Position numbers and translations under genes: made by a program
Notes under the pieces: model-generated
The model's input: the letters and a program-made list of their open reading frames with translations, nothing else
Database searches by the model: none
What the model was told of the DNA's origin: nothing
Shown: in pieces, positions 13,022 to 18,812 of the stretch
How positions within the stretch are numbered: the first letter of the stretch is position 1
How the letters are laid out: each line of letters opens with the position of its first letter
Assembly: GCA_043751595.1 (NCBI GenBank)
Contig: JAYUZR010000011.1
Coordinates: forward strand, 1 to 20,980
From: JAYUZR01 sp043751595
GTDB taxonomy: Bacteria; Patescibacteriota; UBA1384; CAILIB01
DNA length: 20,980 nucleotides
Direction: 5' to 3'

Positions 13022-13533
13022 AGCTTCTTTCCTTTCTTTTTCTTCTTTTTCTGCGCTCTGCTGTTCGTTTCAGTGGGTAATGTTACCGGAACAAACCTCC
13101 AGGCACCATCTGGGCGATGCGAGTAGATGAGCGGCCTGTCATCTTTCTTTACAGCATAGATGGCGCAATCACGATTTGCCTCGAGGGCAATATGGAGCGC
13201 CACCACTTCTTGTAAGAATGGCATGAGGGCAAGTCCGCTTACCTGTTCCCACTGCTTTTCTTCCAGCTTTGTTGCCTCGATGTCTATTTCTAGGCCCTTG
13301 CAGGGCTTACCTTCTTTCCCTGCCTCCAGTACGTTATCTATTGCTTGCCGCAATGGATAAAAGCGTATTCCGTCGGGCGAGAGAGTGACGACGTACCCCT
13401 GGCTGGCAACTTGGTAGAGTGCAATCGAGGTGAGGATGCGGTCTCTAAGTACAAGGCCAGAAAACTCACTCTCTTCGCGGAGAAACGTGTACTCTTTTTT
13501 GTTGAACATAAATCCGATGAGCATGGCCATCAT
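13018..13533 (-). CDS. Hypothetical protein with poly-lysine tail (171 aa), first gene of an operon
   Basis: I do not recognise this protein. It contains predicted beta-strands (FSGLVLRDRILTSIALYQVAS, YVVTLSPDGIRFYPLR) and a helical part (LALMPFLQEVVALHIALEANRD). It ends in an extremely basic tail (RAQKKKKKKGKKL) that could bind nucleic acid. The start may be ATG 13533, 13530 or 13524; GAAAGG just upstream fits 13524 best. A consensus -35 (TTGACA on the minus strand, 13576-13581) lies upstream, though its -10 is weak. The downstream gene overlaps by GTGA, so both are co-translated. Confidence 0.58.
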   Translation of the reverse strand: MMAMLIGFMFNKKEYTFLREESEFSGLVLRDRILTSIALYQVASQGYVVTLSPDGIRFYPLRQAIDNVLEAGKEGKPCKGLEIDIEATKLEEKQWEQVSGLALMPFLQEVVALHIALEANRDCAIYAVKKDDRPLIYSHRPDGAWRFVPVTLPTETNSRAQKKKKKKGKKL

Positions 13534-13619
13534 CCTTTCATTTCTTTTTCACCGTTGTCGCAGATTGCGGCCAGGTGTCAAGTTTGGTTACAATCTGGAA
13601 AGCAAGCTTTCCATTTTTA

Positions 13620-13628
13620 TGCTATAAC
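13620..13628 (+). promoter_or_regulatory. Extended -10 promoter of the HTH-Hsp20 gene, leaderless geometry
   Basis: TGC-TATAAC is followed by exactly six bases (AGCGGT) and the ATG at 13635. No SD is present. Confidence 0.7.
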
Positions 13629-13634
13629 AGCGGT

Positions 13635-14285
13635 ATGCAAGAAGATCCTCAGCGCATCCTCACTATTCGCATTCGCGATTTACGCCGTTCGCACGAGCTT
13701 ACTCAAGAAGAGCTAGCCGGTGCCCTGGGCATTTCGCGGCAGTCTATCAATGCCATGGAGGCAGGGCGTTGCCTGCCAAGCTTGCCGGTGGCTATGCAGC
13801 TGGCTAGCTATTTTGCCGTGCCCCTACAAGAGCTTTTCGAGCTCGAAGAGCAGGTAAATCGGGTGGTAGCCGTGGTGCAGCAGGCTCAGCAGCAGGTACA
13901 GCGCCAGCAAACCCAGCATATGGAGGCTATGTTCCAGCAACTACTAGGTGCTCCACTAGCCGAGAATCCTCCGGTAAATATGTATCAGCAGGCCGATGCC
14001 CTTATTGTAGAGCTTCCACTTCCCGGGTATACCATCCAACAGCTTCACCTCGAAGTCGGAGACGATTTTCTTACCATTTCTGGCGCCGCTCCAGCTCAGC
14101 AGGGGGTTCAGTATTTGCAGCAAGAGTTTGCGCCGGGGCCATTCCGCCGTACAATTGCATTGCCTACTCCGGTAGATCGTAGCCAGACGGAAGCTCGCTT
14201 CACCAATGGTATTCTCTGTGTTCAGCTGCGGCTGGCTCGGCAGGGAGCCGCGCAAACAGCCGTTATTTCTATTATCGGCGATTAG
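13635..14285 (+). CDS. XRE-type helix-turn-helix protein fused to an Hsp20/alpha-crystallin domain (216 aa)
   Basis: Residues 8-70 form a Cro/CI-type DNA-binding domain (LTQEELAGALGISRQSINAMEAGRCLPSLPVAMQLA). A glutamine-rich coiled-coil linker follows (about 71-105). Residues 113-213 have the small-heat-shock pattern: VNMYQQADALIVELPLPGYTIQQLHLEV, DDFLTISG, FRRTIALPTPVDRSQTEARFTNGILCVQLRLA. The N-G-I-L-C-V segment matches the N-G-x-L-x-V signature of alpha-crystallin domains. The short I-x-I tail (ISIIGD) could dock to another alpha-crystallin domain. One reading is a stress-sensing repressor whose chaperone-like part senses unfolded protein. ATG 13635 is set by the promoter. The next gene follows eight bases after the stop. 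Confidence 0.86.
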   Translation: MQEDPQRILTIRIRDLRRSHELTQEELAGALGISRQSINAMEAGRCLPSLPVAMQLASYFAVPLQELFELEEQVNRVVAVVQQAQQQVQRQQTQHMEAMFQQLLGAPLAENPPVNMYQQADALIVELPLPGYTIQQLHLEVGDDFLTISGAAPAQQGVQYLQQEFAPGPFRRTIALPTPVDRSQTEARFTNGILCVQLRLARQGAAQTAVISIIGD

Positions 14286-14293
14286 CCTTTTTC

Positions 14294-15241
14294 ATGGCCA
14301 CTAGTTTGGTTCGTCGGTTCCAGCGTCCTATTTTAGCCTGCGCACTCCTGTTTTTTATCTGGAGTGGTGTTCGGGGTTGGCTGGATCTCCGCGAGCGGCC
14401 TAATTATCCAAACTTTCCTTTGCCTGTGGCTGGCGAAAAAGTGGTCGTGGTCTCTCCGCACCTGGACGACGAAACCATCGGTATTGGCGGACTACTTTCC
14501 CAGTTGCACGACCGCGGCATTGAGGTAAGCGTCCTCTTTATGACCAATGGCGATCACAATCCCATTGGGGCTAATCTAGAATATAAGGTAGGGTATCCTT
14601 CTCCTGAGCTGTTAATTCAGTCAGGTGAAGATCGCCAAGAAGAAGGCTTAAGTGCCGTGCAGCAACTAGGAATCGATCGCCACCATGTGGCGTTTTTAGG
14701 CTTACCAGATCGAGGCCTTTCCCGTCTCTACTCGCCCGAGTTTGATACCAAGTCTCTAGTGGCTTCTGGAACCTTGGTAGACCATGTGCCGTACCATCTG
14801 GCGTATCAGCGGGGGATGTCCTACACCGGCACCGCAACACGCGCCGCCCTTACCCGGTATCTAAAGGAGCAGCAGCCTACTCTAGTGATTACAACGGCCG
14901 AAGAAGACGCCCACTCCGATCACTCTGCCTCAGCTAAGTTTGTCCGCGACGCCGTTGCTGCCCTTCCAGCGGAAAATCGCCCTCGCACCGCCTACTTTTT
15001 GATTCACCACAGCAATTATCCGCGCCCAGCGGGCACTGACTCATCTAAGGCCCTGCTTCCTCCACGCGCGTTGCGTAGCTTGCCTTGGCGGGTAGTCTGG
15101 CTAGATCCAGCTACACTCGCCACCAAGAAGCAGGCGCTAAGCGAATATAAGAGCCAATTGGTAATTCCCCAGCTTGGACGATTGATGCGCTCGATGATGC
15201 GACAGAACGAGCTACTGGTGGTGCGCGGCGAGGGATGGTAG
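14294..15241 (+). CDS. PIG-L / LmbE-family deacetylase with N-terminal membrane anchor (315 aa)
   Basis: A zinc-dependent amidase/deacetylase of the family that includes MshB and LmbE. VVVSPHLDDETIGIGG supplies His56 and Asp59 (metal ligands) and Asp58 (general base), and EEDAHSDHSASAKFV gives the distal H-x-x-H. A hydrophobic segment at about 11-28 (RPILACALLFFIWSGVRGW) suggests an anchor with the catalytic domain outside the membrane. Usual substrates are N-acetylglucosamine-type sugars in cell-surface lipids or small thiols; the substrate here is unknown. It begins eight bases after the HTH-Hsp20 gene without a promoter of its own, so they are probably co-transcribed. Confidence 0.85.
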   Translation: MATSLVRRFQRPILACALLFFIWSGVRGWLDLRERPNYPNFPLPVAGEKVVVVSPHLDDETIGIGGLLSQLHDRGIEVSVLFMTNGDHNPIGANLEYKVGYPSPELLIQSGEDRQEEGLSAVQQLGIDRHHVAFLGLPDRGLSRLYSPEFDTKSLVASGTLVDHVPYHLAYQRGMSYTGTATRAALTRYLKEQQPTLVITTAEEDAHSDHSASAKFVRDAVAALPAENRPRTAYFLIHHSNYPRPAGTDSSKALLPPRALRSLPWRVVWLDPATLATKKQALSEYKSQLVIPQLGRLMRSMMRQNELLVVRGEGW

Positions 15242-15249
15242 GCTAGCTA

Positions 15250-15280
15250 AAGAATCTTCTCGCCTAAGGCGAAGGTTCTT
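15250..15280 (+). terminator. Weak hairpin after the PIG-L gene
   Basis: AAGAA-CTTC-CGCC pairs with GGCGAAGGTTCTT with one bulged base around a 3-base loop. No T run follows, so it may be an RNA-stabilising hairpin and not a terminator. Confidence 0.35.
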
Positions 15281-15307
15281 GGCCCACGAATAGCACCCTT
15301 TAGTTTT

Positions 15308-15685
15308 ATGGACACAGCCACTATCGAAAAGCGGATCGAATTACTCGAACGCGCGCAGAAGGAGTACAAAATCAAGAAAGAAATGCTCACCGATGCACTT
15401 AAGTCTGACGAAGAGCTTATTGCCCTCGAGGATAAGGCCAAGGATGGTAAGCAAAAGGTAACAGCCCTTAAGCAGGCCCTACTTAACGAGCCTGGTAATC
15501 GCAAGATCCAAGAAGATCTAAAAGATCTAGCGCAAGAAATTAAGGATACCAAGGCGCTTTTGGGTGATGAACTGATTGGCTATTTTATGGCCAACAAAAC
15601 TACTGAGTATGTTTCGCCAAATGGGGATAAAAAGCGGTTTAAGGTTTCTGCCGCGTTTGTGAAGGGTAAGGGCGAAGAAGAATAG
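15308..15685 (+). CDS. Hypothetical coiled-coil protein (125 aa)
   Basis: A small soluble protein dominated by heptad-rich charged helices (IEKRIELLERAQKEYKIKKEMLTDALKSDEELIALEDKAKDG; IQEDLKDLAQEIKDTKALLGDEL), with a short beta-like C-terminal segment (YVSPNGDKKRFKVSAAFVKGK). No membrane helix or catalytic motif is visible. No SD precedes ATG 15308. It ends at a strong bidirectional terminator. Neighbours give no hint of function. Confidence 0.7.
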   Translation: MDTATIEKRIELLERAQKEYKIKKEMLTDALKSDEELIALEDKAKDGKQKVTALKQALLNEPGNRKIQEDLKDLAQEIKDTKALLGDELIGYFMANKTTEYVSPNGDKKRFKVSAAFVKGKGEEE

Positions 15686-15698
15686 AGTGATGAAAATA

Positions 15699-15730
15699 CC
15701 CCCGGCCAGACTGGTCGGGGGCATTTTTTT
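15699..15730. terminator. Strong bidirectional terminator
   Basis: A GC-rich stem of about 10 bp (CCCCCGGCC with GGTCGGGGG, one G-U) is followed by seven T on the plus strand and by TATTTT on the minus strand. It serves the convergent genes ending at 15685 and 15733. Confidence 0.88.
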
Positions 15731-15732
15731 GG

Positions 15733-15972
15733 TTAGCTTGGAAGCTCGGGAATGTGGGCAGGATCAGGCGGATGCACACACCCGTGGATGAAATCCTTAT
15801 CAGGCTCGCGCACGCCGCCGTTATTACCAACGAGGAGTACGTCGCCGGTTTCGTGATCTCTCACTACTGTGTAGTAGATATGATCGGTTGAGTGGTAGAG
15901 CACGGTTCCAACTTCGGCAATCTTGCTGCCTTCGTCGTAGTAAAACTGCTTATCAAAATCAGCAAATTCCAT
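15733..15972 (-). CDS. Hypothetical small protein (79 aa)
   Basis: A short soluble protein (MEFADFDKQFYYDEGSKIAEVG...) with predicted beta-strands (IAEVGTVLYHS, IYYTVVRDHETGDVLLVG) and a proline-rich end (HPPDPAHIPELPS). The pattern recalls small beta-barrel proteins, but no family is evident. No SD or well-placed -10 precedes ATG 15972. Its stop abuts a strong terminator, which supports a real gene. Confidence 0.55.
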   Translation of the reverse strand: MEFADFDKQFYYDEGSKIAEVGTVLYHSTDHIYYTVVRDHETGDVLLVGNNGGVREPDKDFIHGCVHPPDPAHIPELPS

Positions 15973-16022
15973 AGGGTGGCTTAATTGATAGTGGGTTCAT
16001 ACTATTCAGTTTGGTCATCTTT

Positions 16023-16031
16023 TGCTACTGT
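16023..16031 (+). promoter_or_regulatory. Extended -10 promoter of tRNA-Val
   Basis: TGC-TACTGT ends ten bases before the tRNA 5' end, so the start would lie only a few bases upstream of the mature tRNA. Confidence 0.5.
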
Positions 16032-16041
16032 TCTGCCGTTC

Positions 16042-16118
16042 GGGCATATAGCTCAGTTGGTTAGAGCGCCACATTGACATTGTGGAGGTCACCGGTTCGA
16101 ATCCAGTTATGCCCACCA
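16042..16118 (+). tRNA. tRNA-Val (anticodon GAC), CCA encoded
   Basis: GGGCATA (16042-16048) pairs with TATGCCC (16108-16114). The D arm is GCTC-AGTTGGTTA-GAGC. The anticodon stem CCACA/TGTGG has the loop TTGACAT with anticodon GAC (valine). The T arm is ACCGG-TTCGAAT-CCAGT, followed by discriminator A and CCA. One T-stem pair is C-A, a mismatch. All other helices are intact. Confidence 0.95.
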
Positions 16119-16121
16119 ATG

Positions 16122-16148
16122 AAAAATAGGCTACAAGAGACTATTTTT
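16122..16148 (+). terminator. AT-rich hairpin after tRNA-Val, possible terminator
   Basis: AAAAATAG pairs with CTATTTTT over 8 bp directly after the tRNA. The stem is weak in GC, so readthrough into the next element is likely. Confidence 0.4.
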
Positions 16149-16159
16149 AATTGGTAAGT

Positions 16160-16254
16160 ATGTGGGTGAGAACCGAAGGTTCGTTCTGCGTACTAAGGAA
16201 GTATGGTCGCAGCTAGCGATATGAAATATCGCGTTATCCAGTTATGCCCACCAT
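16160..16254 (+). ncRNA. Structured element A: cloverleaf-like RNA ending in a copy of the tRNA-Val 3' end
   Basis: The closing stem pairs ATG-TGGG (16160-16166) with CCCA-C-CAT (16247-16254). Inside are three hairpins: GAACC-GAA-GGTTC, then after CGTTC a longer one (TGCG...CGCA with GGAA in the loop and a TGGT bulge), then GCGATAT-GAA-ATATCGC. The last 18 bases (16236-16253) repeat bases 16101-16118 of tRNA-Val exactly. There is no open frame. It may be co-transcribed with the tRNA; its function is unknown. Confidence 0.45.
16236..16253 (+). repeat. 18-bp perfect direct repeat of the tRNA-Val 3' end (att-like)
   Basis: Identical to 16101-16118, which spans part of the T arm, the acceptor 3' strand and CCA. 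Such duplications normally mark integration of an element into a tRNA gene, but the copies are only 135 bases apart. Confidence 0.8.
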
Positions 16255-16288
16255 ATAAAAAGAGTCCCAAGGGACCCTTTTTATATGG
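16251..16288 (+). terminator. Long hairpin between elements A and B
   Basis: CCATATAAAAAGAGTCCC pairs with 16271-16288 over about 18 bp with one mismatch; the T run lies in the right arm. It shares the A-tract/T-tract-in-stem design of the ssrA terminator. Confidence 0.7.
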
Positions 16289-16291
16289 CCA

Positions 16292-16397
16292 GCATACTGG
16301 CTCGAAACCGTATCGGTTCGTTCTAGCTCTACTATGGAAATAGGGGAGTGGTAGCTAAGGGGGTGCCAACGGCACGACTGCCATCCTGGTATGCCCA
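16292..16397 (+). ncRNA. Structured element B: second cloverleaf-like RNA of the same design
   Basis: GCATACTGG (16292-16300) pairs with CTGGTATGC (16386-16394) and is followed by CCA. It has the same inner order as element A: AACCG-TAT-CGGTT, CGTTCT, a long hairpin (TAGCT...AGCTA with GGAA in the loop and a TGGT bulge), and GTGCC-AAC-GGCAC. Stem sequences differ from A while pairing is kept, which looks like compensatory change. It lies upstream of the promoter of the next gene and so is not its leader. Confidence 0.42.
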
Positions 16398-16417
16398 AGG
16401 GGTCATGTTGCATAGGG

Positions 16418-16446
16418 GTGACAAATAATCACTTTTCTGGTATAAG
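16418..16446 (+). promoter_or_regulatory. Strong promoter of the 16474 gene
   Basis: GTGACA (16418-16423), a 17-base spacer and TGG-TATAAG (16441-16446). Five of six -35 bases match and the -10 is extended. The start near 16453 leaves a short leader that holds a consensus SD. Confidence 0.7.
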
Positions 16447-16473
16447 CGCTGCGGTAAGGAGGTTTAATTACCA

Positions 16474-16743
16474 ATGGCTCGTTGTGATAAGTGTAAGGGT
16501 GAGGTATCACCCGAGCAGGACTACCGCACTCTACGGGGTGGGGCCTCTCAGGATACTATGGTATATCTGGCGGAAGAGTCTCGGCACATTCTTCCGGTAG
16601 TTGATAAAGATGGGCAGCAACTCTGCCCAGGATCGCCGACAATGATGCGTATCCTCTTCGGAGAGATCAGCGCAGATGAGGAAGGGACACGCGCAGCGTT
16701 CCGTGCCCAGTACCTTATTATGCTCCAGAGGGAGTTTGTATAA
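16474..16743 (+). CDS. Hypothetical small protein with one CxxC pair (89 aa)
   Basis: The best ribosome-binding site in the window, AAGGAGGT (16456-16463), lies ten bases before ATG 16474. The protein begins MARCDKCKGEVSPEQDYRTLRGG. The Cys4/Cys7 pair resembles half of a zinc ribbon, but only one further cysteine (in QQLCPGS) is present, so full zinc coordination is not assured. The rest is soluble with a helical end (EEGTRAAFRAQYLIMLQREF). It is monocistronic with its own promoter and terminator. The function is unknown. Confidence 0.65.
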   Translation: MARCDKCKGEVSPEQDYRTLRGGASQDTMVYLAEESRHILPVVDKDGQQLCPGSPTMMRILFGEISADEEGTRAAFRAQYLIMLQREFV

Positions 16744-16747
16744 AAGT

Positions 16748-16781
16748 AAGCAGCCTCCGCCCGATAGGGTGGAGGCTGCTT
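16748..16781 (+). terminator. Hairpin terminator after the 16474 gene
   Basis: A 15-bp stem (one G-U) with a GATA loop begins four bases after the stop; a modest T-rich stretch (TTCTGTT) follows. Confidence 0.75.
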
Positions 16782-16813
16782 CTGTTAAAGATGGAAGTTA
16801 CTTAGAACAGGCG

Positions 16814-16819
16814 TATAGT
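16814..16819 (+). promoter_or_regulatory. -10 box of the 16826 gene, leaderless geometry
   Basis: TATAGT is followed by exactly six bases (AGTGGT) and ATG 16826. No SD is present. Confidence 0.6.
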
Positions 16820-16825
16820 AGTGGT

Positions 16826-17521
16826 ATGGATCCACTACAAAAACGTACGCTCGCAACCCTCATGCTAGTTGGTATTGTCTCGGCCCTTATTGCAGGGCTT
16901 GGAACCTATGCCGTATTGGCTTCTAGGCACACTCAAGAGGTTGCCATGCTTAATCAAACGATTGCCGATCTAAAAAGCGCTAAGCCAAGTACTTCCCCTA
17001 GTGTAATGGCCAGTGCGTCGCCAAGTGCCTCAGCTAGCCCAAGTGCTGCGGTGGCCGCCACTCCAACTCCCACTCCACTGGTATTTACCGTTAAGCAGGT
17101 TGGTAATCTAACCTACGAGATTGACGGGGCTAGCTTCCAGCTTACAAATGGCAAGGCTGAGTTTGAGGTTTCATATGGCGGTACGGGTACCGTTACCCTG
17201 CACGAGGAAAGTTCTGCAATGGCTGCAGGCGATCTAAATGCCGATGGCCAGGTAGATCAAGTGGCGATTCTTAGCGAAAATACCGGTGGAACAGGCTTTT
17301 TCCGATCCCTGGTGGCCATTCTTAATAGTTCTGGGTCGCCTAAGCCGGTAAAGGGAATAGGTATTTTGGGTGATAGAGCCGAGATAGTCTCAGTTGCTAT
17401 TAGTGGAGGGATAATTACTATCGTCGGTAAAGTGCAGGGCCCTGGAGATTCTGCCGCTCAGCCCACTAAGGTAGTAAACGAGCAGTATAGGTTGAGCGGT
17501 GGTGTGCTAGTAAAGATGTAG
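16826..17521 (+). CDS. Membrane-anchored extracytoplasmic protein with EF-hand-like calcium motif (231 aa)
   Basis: A transmembrane helix at about 10-32 (ATLMLVGIVSALIAGLGTYAVL) follows a short basic N-terminus, so the bulk is outside. A short helix and a long Ser/Pro/Ala/Thr-rich linker (about 52-84) act as a wall-spanning spacer. The outer domain (about 86-231) is beta-rich and contains GDLNADGQVDQVAIL. This gives the D-x-N-x-D-G-x-x-D calcium loop (Asp136, Asn138, Asp140, Asp144) typical of dockerin or FG-GAP-like repeats. ATG 16826 is set by the -10 box; the frame is open upstream to 16676, but that part overlaps the preceding gene and its terminator. The specific role is unknown. Confidence 0.75.
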   Translation: MDPLQKRTLATLMLVGIVSALIAGLGTYAVLASRHTQEVAMLNQTIADLKSAKPSTSPSVMASASPSASASPSAAVAATPTPTPLVFTVKQVGNLTYEIDGASFQLTNGKAEFEVSYGGTGTVTLHEESSAMAAGDLNADGQVDQVAILSENTGGTGFFRSLVAILNSSGSPKPVKGIGILGDRAEIVSVAISGGIITIVGKVQGPGDSAAQPTKVVNEQYRLSGGVLVKM

Positions 17522-17538
17522 TTGATTCGGCATGAGAA

Positions 17539-17566
17539 GAGCCCTTACGCGGATGCGCAAGGGCTC
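17539..17566. terminator. Bidirectional terminator between convergent genes
   Basis: GAGCCCTT pairs with AAGGGCTC, extended by three inner pairs, and is followed by GTTCTTT on the plus strand. It separates the convergent genes ending at 17521 and 17572. Confidence 0.7.
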
Positions 17567-17571
17567 GTTCT

Positions 17572-17820
17572 TTATCGTGTGGGGACACTCAGGCCCGGGG
17601 CCGGCATGTGCCGGAGGCTCCAGAGGAACCACCCGGCGTAAGCCGAGAGTAGGACGAGGAGGACCCCCGCGAATGGGGTGCTGCCGAACAGGAGGTAGAC
17701 TCCTGTTCCGGTTCCTAGTGCGCAGATGACGATGTTGATCGTCCAGAGGACGCCGAGCATGAGCCCGGCAAAGATCTGGATGAGCTCGTTGATGAGCTCG
17801 ATCAAAAATTTAGCTGTCAT
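17572..17820 (-). CDS. Small two-helix membrane protein under a consensus promoter (82 aa)
   Basis: Two hydrophobic segments are visible: FAGLMLGVLWTINIVICALG (about 17-36) and FAGVLLVLLSAYAGWFLWSL (about 50-69). A short amphipathic N-terminal helix (MTAKFLIELINELIQI) precedes them. No family is recognised; holin-like and stress-membrane proteins have similar shapes, but nothing specific supports either. AAGG lies eight bases before ATG 17820. The leader holds a hairpin next to the SD, and the promoter is the closest to consensus in the window. The 3' half is visibly richer in GC than its neighbours, which may point to transfer. Confidence 0.66.
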   Translation of the reverse strand: MTAKFLIELINELIQIFAGLMLGVLWTINIVICALGTGTGVYLLFGSTPFAGVLLVLLSAYAGWFLWSLRHMPAPGLSVPTR

Positions 17821-17832
17821 GGTACATACCTT

Positions 17833-17867
17833 GGTGGCGGTTGATAAGATCTCGCCACCCTTTTTTT
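17833..17867. promoter_or_regulatory. Leader hairpin of the 17820 gene; also a plus-strand terminator
   Basis: GGTGGCG (17833-17839) pairs with CGCCACC (17853-17859). On the plus strand it is followed by seven T and works as an intrinsic terminator. On the minus strand it lies in the mRNA leader directly before the AAGG ribosome site and could affect translation. Confidence 0.6.
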
Positions 17868-17880
17868 AAATTTCGGGCAC

Positions 17881-17909
17881 TTTATACCCTAAAAGGGCCG
17901 ATTTGTCAA
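17881..17909 (-). promoter_or_regulatory. Near-consensus promoter of the 17820 gene
   Basis: On the minus strand TTGACA (17909-17904), a 17-base spacer and TATAAA (17886-17881). It would start near 17874 and give a leader of about 54 bases. Confidence 0.8.
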
Positions 17910-17922
17910 TCAGTATATCCCT

Positions 17923-18720
17923 CTACAAGGTAATTTCAACACTTACCGGGCAGTGATCTGAACCAAGTACTTTGGGGTGAATCTCCGCCGCAATAACCTT
18001 GGCCTTAAGACTTTCGGACACTAAGAAGTAGTCGATTCTCCAGCCAACGTTGCGCTCGCGAGCACCGCCAAAATGGCTCCACCAGGTGTAAAAGCCATTA
18101 CCTTCTTTAAACAGGCGAAGGGTATCGACGAATCCAGCATCTAGGAAAGCTTGGAAGCCGCTGCGCTCTTCGTCGGTAAAGCCTTTCTTGCCCTTGTTTG
18201 GCTTAGGGTTGGCAAGATCGAGCTCGGTATGGGCAACGTTAAGGTCGCCGCAGAATACAACTGGCTTAGTTTCTTCAAGGCGTTTGCAGTACTCAAGGAA
18301 GGCAGGATCCCACTGGGTGTGGCGCAGGGGAACACGGCTTAGATCTTCTTTGGCGTTTGGAGTGTAGACGGTAACTAGGTGGAACTGTTCGTACTCAGCG
18401 GCCAATACGCGGCCCTCGGTGTTGGGATCTCCGTAGGGATCGGCATGCATGCCGTACTTTTCTTGTAAGTCTTGTGGGAGGCCAAAAACCACGTTAATCG
18501 GCTTAATTTTAGAGAAAAGAGCGGTGCCAGAGTAGCCTTTTTTCTCGGCCGAGTTCCAGTATTCAAAATAGCCAGGCATATCAACTACTGCCTCCCCGGG
18601 TTGTGCCTTACTTTCTTGGATGCACAAGATATCGGGCTGCTCGGCCTCCATGAACGGGAAGAAGAGTTCTTTTCGTAGCACGGCTCGGATGCCATTTACG
18701 TTCCAGGAGTAGATTTTCAT
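17923..18720 (-). CDS. xthA: Exodeoxyribonuclease III / AP endonuclease (265 aa)
   Basis: A DNA-repair nuclease that cuts at abasic sites and trims 3' ends. All family motifs are present in order: SWNVNGIRA (Asn7), ILCIQESKAQ (Glu36, metal), VTVYTPNA (Tyr119), VFCGDLNVAHTELDL (Asp159 and Asn161), NVGWRIDYFLVS, and GSDHCPVSVEI (Asp255-His256 pair). The length equals that of bacterial ExoIII-type enzymes. It is divergent from the EVE-domain gene with 92 bases between the starts. No SD precedes ATG 18720. Confidence 0.95.
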   Translation of the reverse strand: MKIYSWNVNGIRAVLRKELFFPFMEAEQPDILCIQESKAQPGEAVVDMPGYFEYWNSAEKKGYSGTALFSKIKPINVVFGLPQDLQEKYGMHADPYGDPNTEGRVLAAEYEQFHLVTVYTPNAKEDLSRVPLRHTQWDPAFLEYCKRLEETKPVVFCGDLNVAHTELDLANPKPNKGKKGFTDEERSGFQAFLDAGFVDTLRLFKEGNGFYTWWSHFGGARERNVGWRIDYFLVSESLKAKVIAAEIHPKVLGSDHCPVSVEITL

Positions 18721-18800
18721 ACGATAAGAGAAGATTATTGCAACTTCTATGCTACACGAAAGTAGTGCTCAATACACTTGTGGGTGCGTGGGCGAAGCGC

Positions 18801-18806
18801 TAGCAT
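18801..18806 (+). promoter_or_regulatory. -10 box of the EVE-domain gene, leaderless geometry
   Basis: TAGCAT is followed by exactly six bases and ATG 18813. The AAGG inside the gap is only two bases from the ATG, too close for a normal SD. Confidence 0.5.
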
Positions 18807-18812
18807 AAGGTC

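Noticed and set aside
15815..16400. Possible CRISPR array or integron attC array downstream of the tRNA
   Set aside because: Only one 18-bp exact repeat exists, units differ in sequence and length, there are no regular spacers, and attC core sites were not seen.
16391..16600. 69-residue frame over the promoter and start of the 16474 gene
   Set aside because: It covers the -35/-10 and SD of a well-supported gene in another frame.
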